Shown in pieces: positions 1 through 11,120 of a stretch of 64,000 nt of DNA. Made by a program: the position numbers and the translations under genes. Location of the stretch: positions 65,017,570 to 65,081,569 of the forward strand of contig OX326957.1 of assembly GCA_946800325.1 (NCBI GenBank), written 5' to 3'. The first letter of the stretch is position 1. Every line of letters starts with the position of its first letter. A model generated the notes under the pieces. That model was not told the DNA's origin. It saw only the letters and a list, made by a program, of their open reading frames with translations, and did no database searches. The stretch comes from Luzula sylvatica. Taxonomy: Eukaryota; Streptophyta; Magnoliopsida; Poales; Juncaceae.

Positions 1-1880
1 GGGCAAACACATTAACATGCATTGCTACACGTGTATAGAAAGGGGAAACTCATTAACATGCATCGGTACACGTATATATTAAGTAACAAATTGTCTCCTT
101 CACTTGTGAAATATACAAATGTAGTTATGAGATTTGAATTACAAACAACAATATTTTTGGGGATTTCTGGCTATTGTGGTCTTTGTTGATTTTTGGGTAC
201 TATAATTTGATTTGATTCGTTAAGTGATTTTCTGGTACTATAATTCCTGACTAATTATATATTATATAATATAATATATATTAAGAATAAGAATATATGG
301 CCTTACTAAGTTAGTGGGTCCATTTTCGTGGTACAGTATCTCAGAAAATAAAAATACTTAGAAACAAAAATTAGTGTCATTAGTCAAGTGATGAAGTGAT
401 TAACACAAGATATAAAAAATCTAAAGTTCAAATTTCATTAATATCATAAATAAAAAGTAAAATAAAAAATATCCATGATTCATAAATTAGATTTTACTTA
501 AAAAAAAAAAAAAAAAAAGTTAGTGCAGTTGCGGGACTCTTCGCTTTGCATCGAGGAAACCGAGTTGGAATCCCTGATCCTTTCACCGGCGGTTTCATGG
601 CCCAGTTCTAATTTCTAATTAAACGAATCAAACTTGAAGGGATTTATTCAAATGGGCTACCTAGATTAAAATAAACCAAAATTGAGCATGCGAACCAAGT
701 TTACCTCTACAAAATATTATGAAAGAAGTGAAAATGTCCAAGTAAAATTCTCACTTCTACAAAATATTATCAAAGAAGTGAAAAGGTTCAAGTTAACTTT
801 CATACTTTTGATGTATGGAATCATTAGTTATATTTTATCAAATTATTCGTAATAAATATTTAATAATCATTGTTATAGGAATGATTGTAAAAATATACTT
901 TTAAGGTTAATCATAAATTAGATGATATTCTCGCTCCACTTCGGTGCATTTTTTATAATTTTTTTGATATTATATTAGACAAATAATTTTATTCGTCAAC
1001 ATATTTTGTTGGCAGCTTCGTCAAATTATTTTTTAATGTTTATATTTTAAATACAATATATACTTTTGGTTAACCTTCTAAAATATAATTTTTGAAATAT
1101 ATAATATATCTTTTTGATTGTTCATTATGTCACTTGATATGTGTGATATACATGTTGTACCTTCAAAATTTATATTTTACAACATAACTAACAAATGTAT
1201 AGTGCTGGTGAAAACATTATTAATACATTAAAAAATAATAGAAAATGATTGTAAAATACATGTACCTGATTATTAATTATAGAACTAGAATTATAAAAAT
1301 ATGAATTATAGAATTATAAAATATGTTTTTTTTTTGAGGGAAATTATAAAATATGTTGAATGATGTTACTTTTAGATTAGATAATATTGTATTGTTATAA
1401 CAAAGAATAATAATTTTATAATAATAAAAATAGTTAAAATATTCAAAACGTGGCGCCCGCATTTTTATAATATTTGTTATTTTCAATTCAATTATAAATA
1501 TTTGTAAATTTGATACCATAAAATATTCTTTGAATGTTAGTAAATTAATAGTCGAGTAATTACATTAAAAAATTTGTCTTAGCAAAATGTGCAAATATTA
1601 TATATTCTTTCTTTTTTAAGAATACTCATTTTGCATTATTATACAGGTTAATATTTTTCTAAATATGCAAATTCTAATTCTTATAGAAATGAAATATTAA
1701 TATTTTGTCCAAAAAATATCCTTAATTGTTGTTTTTAAGATAGTTTATCTTATTTTTCGTTCTATATGAATACATATCTTTAGAATATATTTTTTTCGAT
1801 TTTAATTATTATAACAATTTGGAATTAGTTTAGTTAAAAATTAAATCTTGAAAATTGCAAAATCTGGGAAACAAAAATCG
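1..1880. other. AT-rich intergenic sequence without recognisable gene
   Basis: No open reading frame here has domain-like content. The sequence is AT-rich with short low-complexity runs, a poly-A tract at about 501-518 and a possible SINE at about 375-490. A short mixed-composition stretch at 525-610 gave no recognisable product. Confidence 0.6.
375..490 (+). mobile_element. possible tRNA-derived SINE remnant
   Basis: An A-box-like stretch (GTCAAGTGATGAAGTGATTA, about 383-402) is followed about 35 bp later by a B-box-like AAGTTCAAATTTC (424-436), then AT-rich sequence and a poly-A run. This spacing and order fit the tRNA-like head of plant SINEs, but both boxes deviate from consensus and no target duplication was found. 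A chance match is possible. Confidence 0.3.
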
Positions 1881-2192
1881 AGATCTCTGTTCTTTTTTCC
1901 ATGCTTTCCTAACCACGAGTTGAAATTATTTTGTTGAAAAAAATGAAGCATCTGACTGGTTTCAAATAGGGCTGGCAAAAAAAACTCGAGCGCGACGTTC
2001 GTTCGAGTTCGGCTCGAAGATCGTTCGAAAATAACTCGTTCGAAAATTAGCTCGAACCAACTCGAGTCGAGCCGAGCCAGCTCGAGCCAAAGTCGAGCCG
2101 AGCTCGAGCTGGGTGATGTTCGACTCGCGAGCCAGCTCGAATTCGAACATTTTGCATATATACCCATAAAAAATAATTTAATTACTAGTCCA

Positions 2193-2542
2193 TGTTGATA
2201 AGCCCAAGCCCAAAATAATAAATCAAGTTTAATTAGCCCATATAAGTTTAGGAAGGGTTATTTTAAGAAAAGTAATTTAGGAAATTATTATAGGGCAAGA
2301 TTTATTATAGGAAAGTAATTTAGGAAATAAGTTTTAAGGCAAGGTTTAATTCCTTGTAATGCAAGTTTATGGAGCCTATAAATAGGCCTTAGATGTTTAG
2401 GGATTAATTACATTGAAATCATATATCAAATATCAATTAGAAAAGAGAGAAAGACTTACAAGAGACTATTAGAATTATAAGAGAGTTTTGTTTATTAGAA
2501 ATTCCTATTAGAAATCCATATTCGAATCTCGTATTACCAACA
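2193..2542 (+). repeat. 5' LTR of the RT-less copia element
   Basis: 350 bp beginning TGTTGATAAG and ending TTACCAACA. A TATAAATA promoter element is at 2377-2384, with the same offset in the partner LTR. Confidence 0.93.
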
Positions 2543-2545
2543 AAT

Positions 2546-2557
2546 TGGCATCAGAGC
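2546..2557 (+). other. copia primer binding site
   Basis: TGGCATCAGAGC lies three bases after the 5' LTR. It matches the usual plant copia initiator tRNA-Met site (TGGTATCAGAGC) at 11 of 12 positions. Confidence 0.85.
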
Positions 2558-2558
2558 G

Positions 2559-5207
2559 ATGGCGAGTTCTGGGATTGTTTTTTGCCATATACCGCTACCG
2601 CGATTGACGAAGACGAATTACGAAGTATGGAGTATCCAGATGCGGGCGTTACTCGGTGCGCAAGATGTTTGGGAGATAGTCGAAGCTGGCTATGTGGAAC
2701 CGGTTGCCGAAACGGAGCAGACGGTAAACCAATTAAAAGCAATGAAAGAGAAACGAGTGAAGGACAAGACCGCCATGTACCTGTTGTACCAAGCTGTAGA
2801 CGAGTCGGGTTTTCAGAAGATTGCCGGCGCGAAAACTTCGAAGGAAGCATGGGACACTTTGGAGAGGGTGTTCAAGGATGCCGACCGAGTGAAGCAAGTA
2901 AGGCTTCAGACTTTGCGAGGCGAATTGGAGTCCATGAAGATGAAGGAATCAGAGGGAGTATCCGACTACATCTCGCGTTTACAAGCAGTGGCGAATAAGT
3001 TAAAGGGCAACGGAGAAGCTCTAACCGACGCAAGAGTTGTTGAGAAGATTCTACGATCTCTGACTGAGAAGTTCGAAAACGTGGTGTGCGCTATTGAAGA
3101 GTCGAATGATTTAGATCAAATGACCGTTGATGAATTGGCAGGTTCACTCGAGGCACACGAGCAGCGAAAGAAAAAGAAGGAGAACGAGGCGCACCAAGAA
3201 GCTCTACAAGTCAAGACGACCATAGATGAAGACAAGGCGATGTACGCTGAGAACAATCGAGGAAGAGGACGCGGCCGTGGAGGTCGATTTGGTGGTCGAG
3301 GCAGAGGTGGAAACTATAATTCCGAAGAAAAGAAGCAACCGAATCAGCAAAATTGGCGCGGCCGAGGACGAGGTCGTGGACGAGGAAGCTGGTCGAGTCG
3401 AGCAAGTGTCGAGTGTTACAACTGCGGCAAGCCTGGACACTACGCGAAGGAGTGCTGGTCCGAGAAAAAGGTAAAAGAAAATGCCAACCTAGTAGAGAAG
3501 GAGGAAAATGATGGTGTTCTCATGATGGCTCACAAAGACACCACATCGGAGAGCGATACGATTTGGTACCTCGACACCGGCGCAAGCAACCACATGTGCG
3601 GGCACAAACACCTTTTCGTAGAGATGAAGGAGCTAGACGATGGGCACGTGTCATTTGGAGATGCGTCAAAGGTCCAAGTGAAGGGCAAAGTTAAAATTCG
3701 ATTCTATCAGAAGGATGGTAAAGAAGGACATATCGAAAATGTCTATTACGTGCCTGAGATGAAGAGCAACATAATCAGCATGGGGCAACTATTGGAGAAA
3801 GGATACTCGGTCTTCATGAAAGATCGAACGATGCAGCTGAAGGACAAGCAAGGTCAATTAGTTGCGCGTGTTGAGATGGCGAGGAATCGAATGTTCATGC
3901 TCAACCTGAGAAGTGTGCAGAGAATGTGCTTACGAGTCGATATGGAGGACAAAGCTTGGCTCTGGCATTTGCGGTTTGGACACTTGCACTATGGAGGCTT
4001 GCGAGAGTTGGCCAAGAAGGACATGGTGCACGGTTTGCCAGATATGGACTACACGAGCAGATTTTGCGAAGGTTGCGTACTCGGTAAACATGCAAGAGTC
4101 CCATTTCAGAAGAAGGCGAAATATGAAGCATCAAACCCTCTCGAGCTGGTGCACACCGACATTTGTGGTCCGATCACACCGAAATCGTTCAGTGAGAAAA
4201 GGTATTTTATTACATTCGTTGATGATTACACTAGGAGGACCTGGGTTTATTTTTTGAAGGAAAAATCCGAGGCATTCGAAGTGTTCAAGAGGTTCAAGGT
4301 GCTTGTCGAGAAGATGACCGGGAGATACATCAAAGCTTTGCGGTCAGATAGAGGCGGTGAGTACACGTCAACCGCATTTACGAGCTTTTGTGAGGAGCAA
4401 GGGATTAAGAGATTCTTGACTGCGCCATACTCGCCTCAGCAAAATGGTGTGGCCGAGAGGAAGAACCGGACCATTCTCGACATGGTTCGATCGATGTTGA
4501 AGAACAAAGGAGTGCCAAAAGAATTTTGGGCCGAGGCGGTACAGTGTGCGGTGTATGTACAAAATCGATGTCCTCATTCGAAATTAGGCGAGAAAACACC
4601 TCAAGAAGCGTGGAGCGGCATGAAACCGACGGTGTCGCATTTCAAGGTGTTCGGAAGTGTGGCATATGCACATGTACCGGATCAAAGGAGGACGAAGCTC
4701 GATGATAAAAGCAAGAAGTTCGTGTTCATTGGATATGACGAGAAAACGAAGGCATACAAATTGTACGACCCGATTGAAAGAAAGGTTGTGGTGAGTCGAG
4801 ATGTCCTTGTGAATGAGAAAAGCGCATGGGACTGGAATAAGAAGTGTGAGATGGAGGATGAGGATGCGGAGTCAGACGAGTCCGAGAAAGAAGAATCCTC
4901 AGCTATTGTACCGACTAGCCCCGCAATACCTGATGAAGAAGACGAGCCGAGACAGACACGCACAAGGAGCCTACAAGAGTTGTACGATGCAACCAGTGAG
5001 GTACATCTTATTTGTCTTTTGGCAGATTCGGAGAATATCTCCTTTGAAGAAGCTGTGAGGAACAAGAAATGGCAAGCCGCGATGGATGAAGAGATTGGGA
5101 CTATCGAGAAAAAACAAGACGTGGGACTTGGTCGAATTATCAAAAGGATGCATGCCCATAGGAGTCAAGCGGGTGTACAAGAAAAAGAAAAAATTTCAAG
5201 ACGATGA
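2559..5207 (+). CDS. copia Gag-protease-integrase polyprotein, truncated before RT
   Basis: An 882-residue open frame starting just after the primer site. Order: Gag (UBN2-like) at about 1-230; an RG-rich stretch; one CCHC zinc knuckle, CYNCGKPGHYAKEC, at about 286-299; aspartic protease DTGASNHM at about 339; the GAG-pre-integrase motif HLRFGH at about 470; and the integrase core with D534, D597 and E633 (D,D35E spacing kept, [11 protein letters not shown] present). Family members continue for several hundred more residues of RT-RNase H. Here the frame shifts by one base in an A-run near 5110, the first few RT codons can still be read in another frame, and the 3' LTR follows within about 100 bp. 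It may therefore make capsid, protease and integrase but could not copy itself. Confidence 0.9.
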   Translation: MASSGIVFCHIPLPRLTKTNYEVWSIQMRALLGAQDVWEIVEAGYVEPVAETEQTVNQLKAMKEKRVKDKTAMYLLYQAVDESGFQKIAGAKTSKEAWDTLERVFKDADRVKQVRLQTLRGELESMKMKESEGVSDYISRLQAVANKLKGNGEALTDARVVEKILRSLTEKFENVVCAIEESNDLDQMTVDELAGSLEAHEQRKKKKENEAHQEALQVKTTIDEDKAMYAENNRGRGRGRGGRFGGRGRGGNYNSEEKKQPNQQNWRGRGRGRGRGSWSSRASVECYNCGKPGHYAKECWSEKKVKENANLVEKEENDGVLMMAHKDTTSESDTIWYLDTGASNHMCGHKHLFVEMKELDDGHVSFGDASKVQVKGKVKIRFYQKDGKEGHIENVYYVPEMKSNIISMGQLLEKGYSVFMKDRTMQLKDKQGQLVARVEMARNRMFMLNLRSVQRMCLRVDMEDKAWLWHLRFGHLHYGGLRELAKKDMVHGLPDMDYTSRFCEGCVLGKHARVPFQKKAKYEASNPLELVHTDICGPITPKSFSEKRYFITFVDDYTRRTWVYFLKEKSEAFEVFKRFKVLVEKMTGRYIKALRSDRGGEYTSTAFTSFCEEQGIKRFLTAPYSPQQNGVAERKNRTILDMVRSMLKNKGVPKEFWAEAVQCAVYVQNRCPHSKLGEKTPQEAWSGMKPTVSHFKVFGSVAYAHVPDQRRTKLDDKSKKFVFIGYDEKTKAYKLYDPIERKVVVSRDVLVNEKSAWDWNKKCEMEDEDAESDESEKEESSAIVPTSPAIPDEEDEPRQTRTRSLQELYDATSEVHLICLLADSENISFEEAVRNKKWQAAMDEEIGTIEKKQDVGLGRIIKRMHAHRSQAGVQEKEKISRR

Positions 5208-5245
5208 TCGGGATGATGAAAAGGCTTGTGCTTAAGGGAGGAATT

Positions 5246-5595
5246 TGTTGATAAGTCCAACCCCAAAATAATAAATCAAGTTTAATTAGCCCATATAAGT
5301 TTAGGAAAAGTTATTTTAAGGAAAGTAATTTAGGAAATTATTATAGGGCAAGATTTATTATAGGAAAGTAATTTAGGAAATAAGTTTTAAGGCAAGGTTT
5401 AATTCCTTGTAATGCAAGTTTATGGAGCCTATAAATAGGCCTTAGATGTTTAGGGATTAATTACATTGATATCATATATCAAATATCAATTAGAAAAGAG
5501 AGAAAGACTTGTAAGAGACTATTAGAATTATAAGAGAGTTTTGTTTATTAGAAATTCCTATTAGAAATCAATATTCGAATCCCGTATTACCAACA
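5246..5595 (+). repeat. 3' LTR of the RT-less copia element
   Basis: 350 bp, co-linear with the 5' LTR without indels and about 97% identical by eye. TATAAATA is at 5430-5437. It is followed immediately by the GTCCA target duplication. Confidence 0.93.
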
Positions 5596-5600
5596 GTCCA

Positions 5601-6516
5601 TCCTTTATATGCCCAATACATTTATGCGGCCCAACCCAAAATAAACAACTCAACCTAACCAAAGATAACCCTAACTCTCATCCCGTCGAACTCTCCCTCT
5701 CTCTCTCTGCCGCGACCTCTCTCGCTGCTTCTGTCCTCTCGAGCTAGTCGCCTTCCTCTTCCTCTTCTTCGTTCAACAAGCGACGGCTCATCCACCTCCT
5801 ACCTTCGTTTAGCAAGTGACGGCTCATCCTCCTCCTACCTTCGTTCAGCAAGCGATGGCTCATCCTCCTCCTACCTTCGTTCAGCAAGTGACGGCTCATC
5901 CTCCTCCTACGGTTCGTTCAGCAAGCGACGGCTCATCCTCCTCCTACCCTTCGTTCTCCAAGTCGATTCAGAAAACGCTCCACCTCCTCTCTTCGAAATT
6001 TCAAGTTATAACTGTTTTCACTTATTGTTTTTTGCTTTGCTCTGTTTTTTGCTTTGTTGTGCATCTGTTTCTTTTCAGATTGGTACAAAGAAGGATGTAA
6101 AACTGATATTTGGTACCAAAATCCCGGTAAAAAGAAGTAAGTTTCTTGTTGATGCAGTATTTTTTTCTTTTTCTTTAGATTATTTGATCCTTGATATTTT
6201 GTGTGTTTAATCCTTAAATTTTATTTTAAAAGGTTGTAGAGACGTTAAAATTTGGAGGCTTTACGAGACTTCTAATCACTGGTACAAGATTTTCATCCCA
6301 CTTGGAGAGCAACTGGTACGGTTTCACATAGTACTATATTGAATATTTTTTGCTCTACTTTCAATTTCAATTTAATTTACTTTCAATTTTGTGTGTTTAA
6401 TCCTTAATTATTCTATATTTTAATATTAGTCAGATACACTAATTAGACTGACCAACAATGAATTTTTTTTTTCTAGGTAAGGCAAAAAAAAAACCTGAAA
6501 CTCCAAGAGGTTGGAC
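5601..6516 (+). other. interior of the hAT-like element: leader-like sequence, no transposase
   Basis: A CT-rich stretch (about 5690-5760) resembling a plant 5' UTR runs into a 36-bp minisatellite (about 5777-5956), then AT-rich sequence. Frames at 5816-6100 and 6025-6210 have no recognisable domain. No hAT dimerisation or BED-finger motif was found. Confidence 0.5.
5777..5956 (+). repeat. 36-bp minisatellite, about 5 copies
   Basis: The unit begins CAAGCGACGGCTCATCCTCC and recurs about every 36 bp, five times, with a few substitutions. 36 is a multiple of three, so a translated frame would repeat without shifting. Confidence 0.8.
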
Positions 6517-6521
6517 CTATA

Positions 6522-6990
6522 AAAAGGAAATACATTTTCGAATCAATCGTAAAAGTATACACAATGATGAACGAATGTAACAGTACATTTGTGGTCATAA
6601 CTTTCAGTAGGAAAATCCAATTTGAATTGTTCAAATTGGGTTAGATAGATAATAAGATTATCTATAACCTTCATGTAGAAATATTTTTCATTTAAACGAA
6701 GTATCAGTGTCGTTTTAATGGAATACCGAAATGGTGCGACAGTTTGATATACAGTTAGTAAAATATCCGTAACTTTCGCATCCGAACTCCAATTGGGCCA
6801 GTCCAAATTGGGTTGGAAATATAATAAGATTATCTAGAACTTTCGTGAAGGTTTAAAGTCGGTTGGAACGATTTAATATTTTCGTTTCAACAGAATACTG
6901 AAAGGGTGTCTGCAGTTTTCTGTCTGAAAAGTTGTATATTAGATATACATACCTTTTGGCCCATCCTTATCATATGTGATATAAATATGA

Positions 6991-7069
<79 letters not shown>

Positions 7070-7626
7070 GGCAAATTGATTCAGTCCAACCTGTGGAATT
7101 AATAAGATTAATCCAGAATATTGAGAGTCTTCTTTCTAAGAGCGAAAGAGTGCGAAGAGAGAAAACCGAGAAAAAGAGTTTTTCTCGGTGTAGAGAATCG
7201 ATCTAATCAAGCAAGTTCGCCGGTGCAACATCTAGGCAGTTGCACCCGCGACCGACGAACTCCGACTCACGGTGGATACAAGTAGAGGAGCGACACTTGT
7301 GGCTATTCGATTGTGATCAAATCGAAGGAGCAAAACTGTTGGTTGTGGAAGAGTGTGGACGTGGGACGCACGAAAAACAACCGGAGGCGTGTCAAGACGG
7401 TGGGAGACGTGTGGTATGGGACGCACGGACTAGTAACCAACGTGAAACCGGAGAAGGAAAGGATGCGAGCGATCAACCCGTCGTGCATGATCAATTTCAC
7501 GCTGGTAATCGTCTATCCTTCTATTGCATCGTACCCTCGAAGTCATGGCGTGATCTTGGATTTTGGGAACCGGACTGGGCCTTCATATCCGCTGCGCGGG
7601 CCCGGGGACGGGATGAATTCCCAACA
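6522..7626 (+). repeat. 5' LTR of the non-coding element
   Basis: 1,105 bp. It is longer than its partner mainly because of an expanded (TC)n tract at about 6995-7063. The frame at 7240-7722 within it has no recognisable domain and is treated as chance. Confidence 0.87.
6995..7063. repeat. (TC)n microsatellite
   Basis: About 34 uninterrupted TC units inside the 5' LTR. The 3' LTR has only a few at the equivalent place (about 10158-10170). Confidence 0.97.
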
Positions 7627-9682
7627 GTAATATCAGAGCGATCGCCATCGATTCAAGGGTCGAATCATAGTCGTATATTAGATATACGCACGGGTTATCG
7701 AAGTCCGTACCCGTTTGCATGATGTTAAATATAAAGAAAGCCAAATTCCATTAAAATCGCAAGCGGAATTCGTTAGAGGTCGATCAAAAGTTGATTGAGA
7801 GTATCTAGGAATGATCGTGAAAAAGTTTCATGATTTATCGTTTTGGAAACGAGCGAAAACGGAAGAAACGACGAAATCTGCAGAAAATCAGAGTTTATGC
7901 CGTCCCGGAGGCAGTTTTCGGCGCCCCGGACGCGTCCCGGGCATGGTTTTCTCGCGCCCCTTGGGCCTCTGCATTACAACGGATGGGGCAGGGACCCCTT
8001 CTGGATGCTGATTTTGTTTTCGCCATAACTTCGGCTACAAAGATCGGAATTTTGAGTTCTTTATATCGATATGATCGGCATCAATCATACTATCATATAA
8101 GATAAATAATTATTTAGAATAATTAATTTTCCTAATTAGTACATATGCATTTATGAAAATCTTGTGATAGTGATATAATATGATTATGTCACGAATTAAT
8201 GAAACATGAAAGTCATGATCCCTCAAAATATTTAAGTCATGAAAATGCCTTCCATGTCCACAACCACCGAGTTTGGTGTTACGTTTCACGTGGGTTCAGG
8301 CTAAAGTCGGGCACTTGATATTGTAACTATCGAAAGGGTGGCAAGCGTTAAACCAGGACTTGTGAGGCCCAGGCTAAAGTCGACTCACTAGTAGCTTATT
8401 TGAACGATACGTCGGATATGGTTGTGACTTAACCGTCCAGGCCAATCGGATTGGAGTTCGGGGCATAGACATGATGCACACACGGAATTGGGATTGTATA
8501 TGATACGATCCATCACCGAAATTCTATAAAGGTTCAAGAGTCGTATTGGATACGATTGGATATTTATCCTACCTAAATAACGGGATCCCACCCGATAGGC
8601 TAAAGTCACTTGTGGGAGGAACGGAAATATGGGTCTAGAGTGTTATGGACTTGGAGTCCCGTATCGGTATGAGGGTTATCGATTCGATAAAAATAACATT
8701 ATCTAATAATCATCATATAAGCATATAGATTAAGTACGCACGGTTAGGAGCTTAATCTTCATCATCTGTTTAGAGTTATGTTTTCAAGCAACACCAAATA
8801 TATCGATGAGATCAATATGATAGATGGCTTTTGGGCTGGAATAACCATAATTAACCTTGATAGTCAAAGAATAGTTCTTAGACTTAAAGGAACGTGTTGG
8901 ACACGGGAAATGGTAGATTCAGGGCTCGATGCTTTGGCTTTAGAGAAAGTCGGGTTCGATACACTTTAAGAAGGAATCGAACAATATAACGTGCCTTGTG
9001 GTGGCATGTATAGACGCAAATTTCTCAAAATTGTTTTGAGAATTCGGGTGCATAGGAAAGTAAAACACAATGCTCATGAAAAAGTTTCAAGAGCTAGAGC
9101 GCGTTGAATGGTTCGATGCGGCTCAAAGAGTAGGTTAATTTTGAGACGCCGTATGGGTCTTTGATTAACACTTGTGTATTGATGGTACGAGATTTGATTT
9201 TCATGGCCGAATATCATATGCATTCGATAGATAAGTCGATCCCGGAATTGGATGAGATCCGATGTAAATTTGAATTGGAGATGCTCGGAGCATCCGAGGA
9301 ATCCAATGCATAGAGATGCGTGGATGTCCTTGTAATTCAAGGGTGGGATCGAAAGAAATAAATGTCTAAGTGTATTTTGGGAAATTGTTTTCCAAACAGA
9401 AATTTCGGAAAAGGAGTTGTCCCAACTAATGACTCAAAGAACGGTGAAATCTGAGGAGGATTAAACCTAGAAGTCGATTGCTTCTTTTGGCATTGTCGTC
9501 ATGGCCATTGAAACGAGATAGTCGTATCTAGATTCCATGATATGGATTGCTAGAATCATTCGAATTAGATTCGATTGGTTAACGCGCTACTTGTTTATTA
9601 GGCAAGACAACAAAGTGCATAATTCTCCAAATGTTGGAGAAAGATCCAACGAATTATTGAAAATTCCATTAAGAAGTAAAAT
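7627..9682. other. interior of the non-coding LTR element
   Basis: 2.06 kb, with a degraded primer site at its left end and an A/G-rich stretch before the 3' LTR. Open frames are all short and show no gag, protease, integrase or RT motifs. Confidence 0.7.
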
Positions 9683-10730
9683 GAAGGAAATACAGTTTCA
9701 GGATCAACCGTAAAAGTGTACACAAGGATAAACGAATCTAAGCATACATTCGTGGTCATATCTTTCAGTAGGAAAATCCAATTTGAATGGTTCAAATTGG
9801 GTTAGATAGATAATAAGATTATCTACAACCTTCATGTAGAAATATATTTCATATGAACGAAGTATAAGTGTCGTTTCTATGAAATACCGAAAGGGTGCAA
9901 CAGTATGATATACAGTTAGTAAAACAGTCATAACTTTTTCATACGAACTCCAATTGGGCCAGGCCAAATTGGGTTGGGTAGATAATAAGATTATCTACAA
10001 AGTTCGTGTTTCTTGATTTTCTGTCAGAAGTATTTACCAATTTCGTATGGACGGAATACTGAACAGGTTCATGCAATTTTCTGTGTGAAATGGTGTATAT
10101 TGGATATACATGCCTTTTGGCCTATCCTTATCCTATGTGAGATAAATATGATGTATCTATCTCTCTCTCTAGACCAGATCATTCAGACCAATCTATGATA
10201 TTATTCAGAATATTCCAGAAATATAGAGAAACATCTTTCTACAGAGTGAAAGAGTGCAAAGAGAGAAAACCGAGAAAAATTCTTTTTCTCGGTGTAGAGA
10301 ATCAATCTAATCGAGCAAGTTCGCCGGTGCAGCGTCTAGGCAGTTGCATCCGCGACCGATGAACTCTGACTCACGGTGGATACAAGTAGAGGAGCGACAC
10401 TTGTGGCTCTCCGATTGTGATCAAACCGAAGGTGCAAAACAGTTGGCTGTGGAAGAGTGTGGACGTGGGACGCACGAAAGACAACCGGAGGCGTGTCAAG
10501 ACGGTGGGAGACGTGTGGTATGGGACGCACGGACTAGTCACCAACGTGACACCGGAGAAGGAAAGGGTGCGAGCGATCAACCCGTCGTGCGTGATCAATT
10601 TCACGCCGATAATCGTCTATCCTTCTATTGCATCGTAGCCTCGAAGTCATGGCGTGATCTTGGATTTTGAGAACCGGACCGGGCCTTCATATCCGCTGCG
10701 CGAGCCCGGGGACGGGATGAATTCCCAACA
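9683..10730 (+). repeat. 3' LTR of the non-coding element
   Basis: 1,048 bp, TGAAGGAAATAC...TTCCCAACA, followed by the CTATA duplication. It is clearly more diverged from its partner than the LTRs of the neighbouring copia element are from each other, which suggests an older insertion. Confidence 0.87.
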
Positions 10731-10735
10731 CTATA

Positions 10736-11040
10736 TGCTAATTAGCAATTTTTTGTTTTTTCATTGAACTGTTTGTATATTTGCAAGTATTGGACTGCTT
10801 TTGTAATAAATAATATATTGTATGTATGTGTATGAGTGTGTATGTACGAGTATTTGCTGGTGTGAAATTGATGTAATTTCGTTTTTCTTATTTTTTTGTG
10901 ATTTTTTGTTGGTTTTTCTTTGAGTTTTTTTCGAGCCGAGGAGCTGAGATGTGTAGCTCGAACCCTGGTTTCGAGCCCAATCGAGCTGACTCGAGTTAGA
11001 CTCGAGCCGAGCTCGAGCTGACCTGTGTTCGGCTCGGTTC
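10736..11040. other. right interior and subterminal region of the hAT-like element
   Basis: AT-rich sequence with TG-rich repeats (10815-10860), then CTCGAG/GCTCGA-type subterminal motifs up to the terminal inverted repeat. No gene seen. Confidence 0.6.
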
Positions 11041-11066
11041 GGTTCGTTGCCAGCCCTAGTTTCAAA

Positions 11067-11120
11067 TCTAGATCCTTAGCAAGGGTACCAACAAGAGACT
11101 TGACCACCTGCGCCATATGA
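11067..11120 (-). mobile_element. possible SINE head, split from its body by the hAT element
   Basis: Read on the minus strand, this has a tRNA-like beginning (TGGCGCAGGTGGTCAAGTCT) and ends near a B-box-like GATTTGAAACC. The hAT target duplication falls in that motif, and the sequence continues across the insertion at 1966 down to about 1850. No poly-A tail or SINE target duplication could be confirmed. Confidence 0.33.

Larger units (their letters stand above)
2193..5595 (+). mobile_element. Ty1/copia LTR retrotransposon lacking RT-RNase H
   Basis: Two 350-bp LTRs (TGTTGATAAG...TTACCAACA) flank a Gag-protease-integrase reading frame. A perfect 5-bp target duplication GTCCA lies at 2188-2192 and 5596-5600. 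The primer site TGGCATCAGAGC (2546-2557) fits initiator tRNA-Met with one mismatch, and a purine-rich tract (about 5234-5243) precedes the 3' LTR. By eye the LTRs differ at about 10 positions (about 97% identity), so the insertion is fairly recent. The internal region is only 2.7 kb, because reverse transcriptase and RNase H are missing. It sits inside the hAT element at 1967-11058. Confidence 0.93.
6522..10730 (+). mobile_element. non-coding LTR retrotransposon (LARD-like)
   Basis: Two long direct repeats (6522-7626 and 9683-10730) flank a 2,056-bp interior. A perfect 5-bp target duplication CTATA lies at 6517-6521 and 10731-10735. The repeats end in CCCAACA. The 3' copy begins TGAAGGAAATAC, and the 5' copy has lost the initial TG. 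A degraded primer site TAATATCAGAGC (7628-7639, 10 of 12 matches) follows the 5' LTR. The interior has no gag or pol remnant in any frame, so replication would depend on proteins from another element. A solo LTR of the family is at 47571-48561 on the minus strand. Confidence 0.87.
1967..11058. mobile_element. hAT-like non-autonomous DNA transposon with two nested LTR elements
   Basis: The ends are perfect 12-bp inverted repeats: TAGGGCTGGCAA at 1967 and its complement ending at 11058. They are flanked by identical 8-bp direct repeats GTTTCAAA at 1959-1966 and 11059-11066, the target-site length of hAT transposases. Subterminal regions are rich in CTCGAGC/GCTCGAG-type motifs on both sides (about 1985-2145 and 10930-11040), typical transposase-binding clusters. 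The span is 9.1 kb, but subtracting the nested LTR elements (2193-5595 and 6522-10730, each with its own 5-bp duplication) leaves about 1.47 kb. No transposase was seen, so it would need one in trans. Confidence 0.88.

Noticed and set aside
7240..7722. 160-residue plus-strand frame, partly repeated at 10344-10670
   Set aside because: It lies in the LTRs of a retrotransposon, has no domain, and the two copies do not keep the same length.
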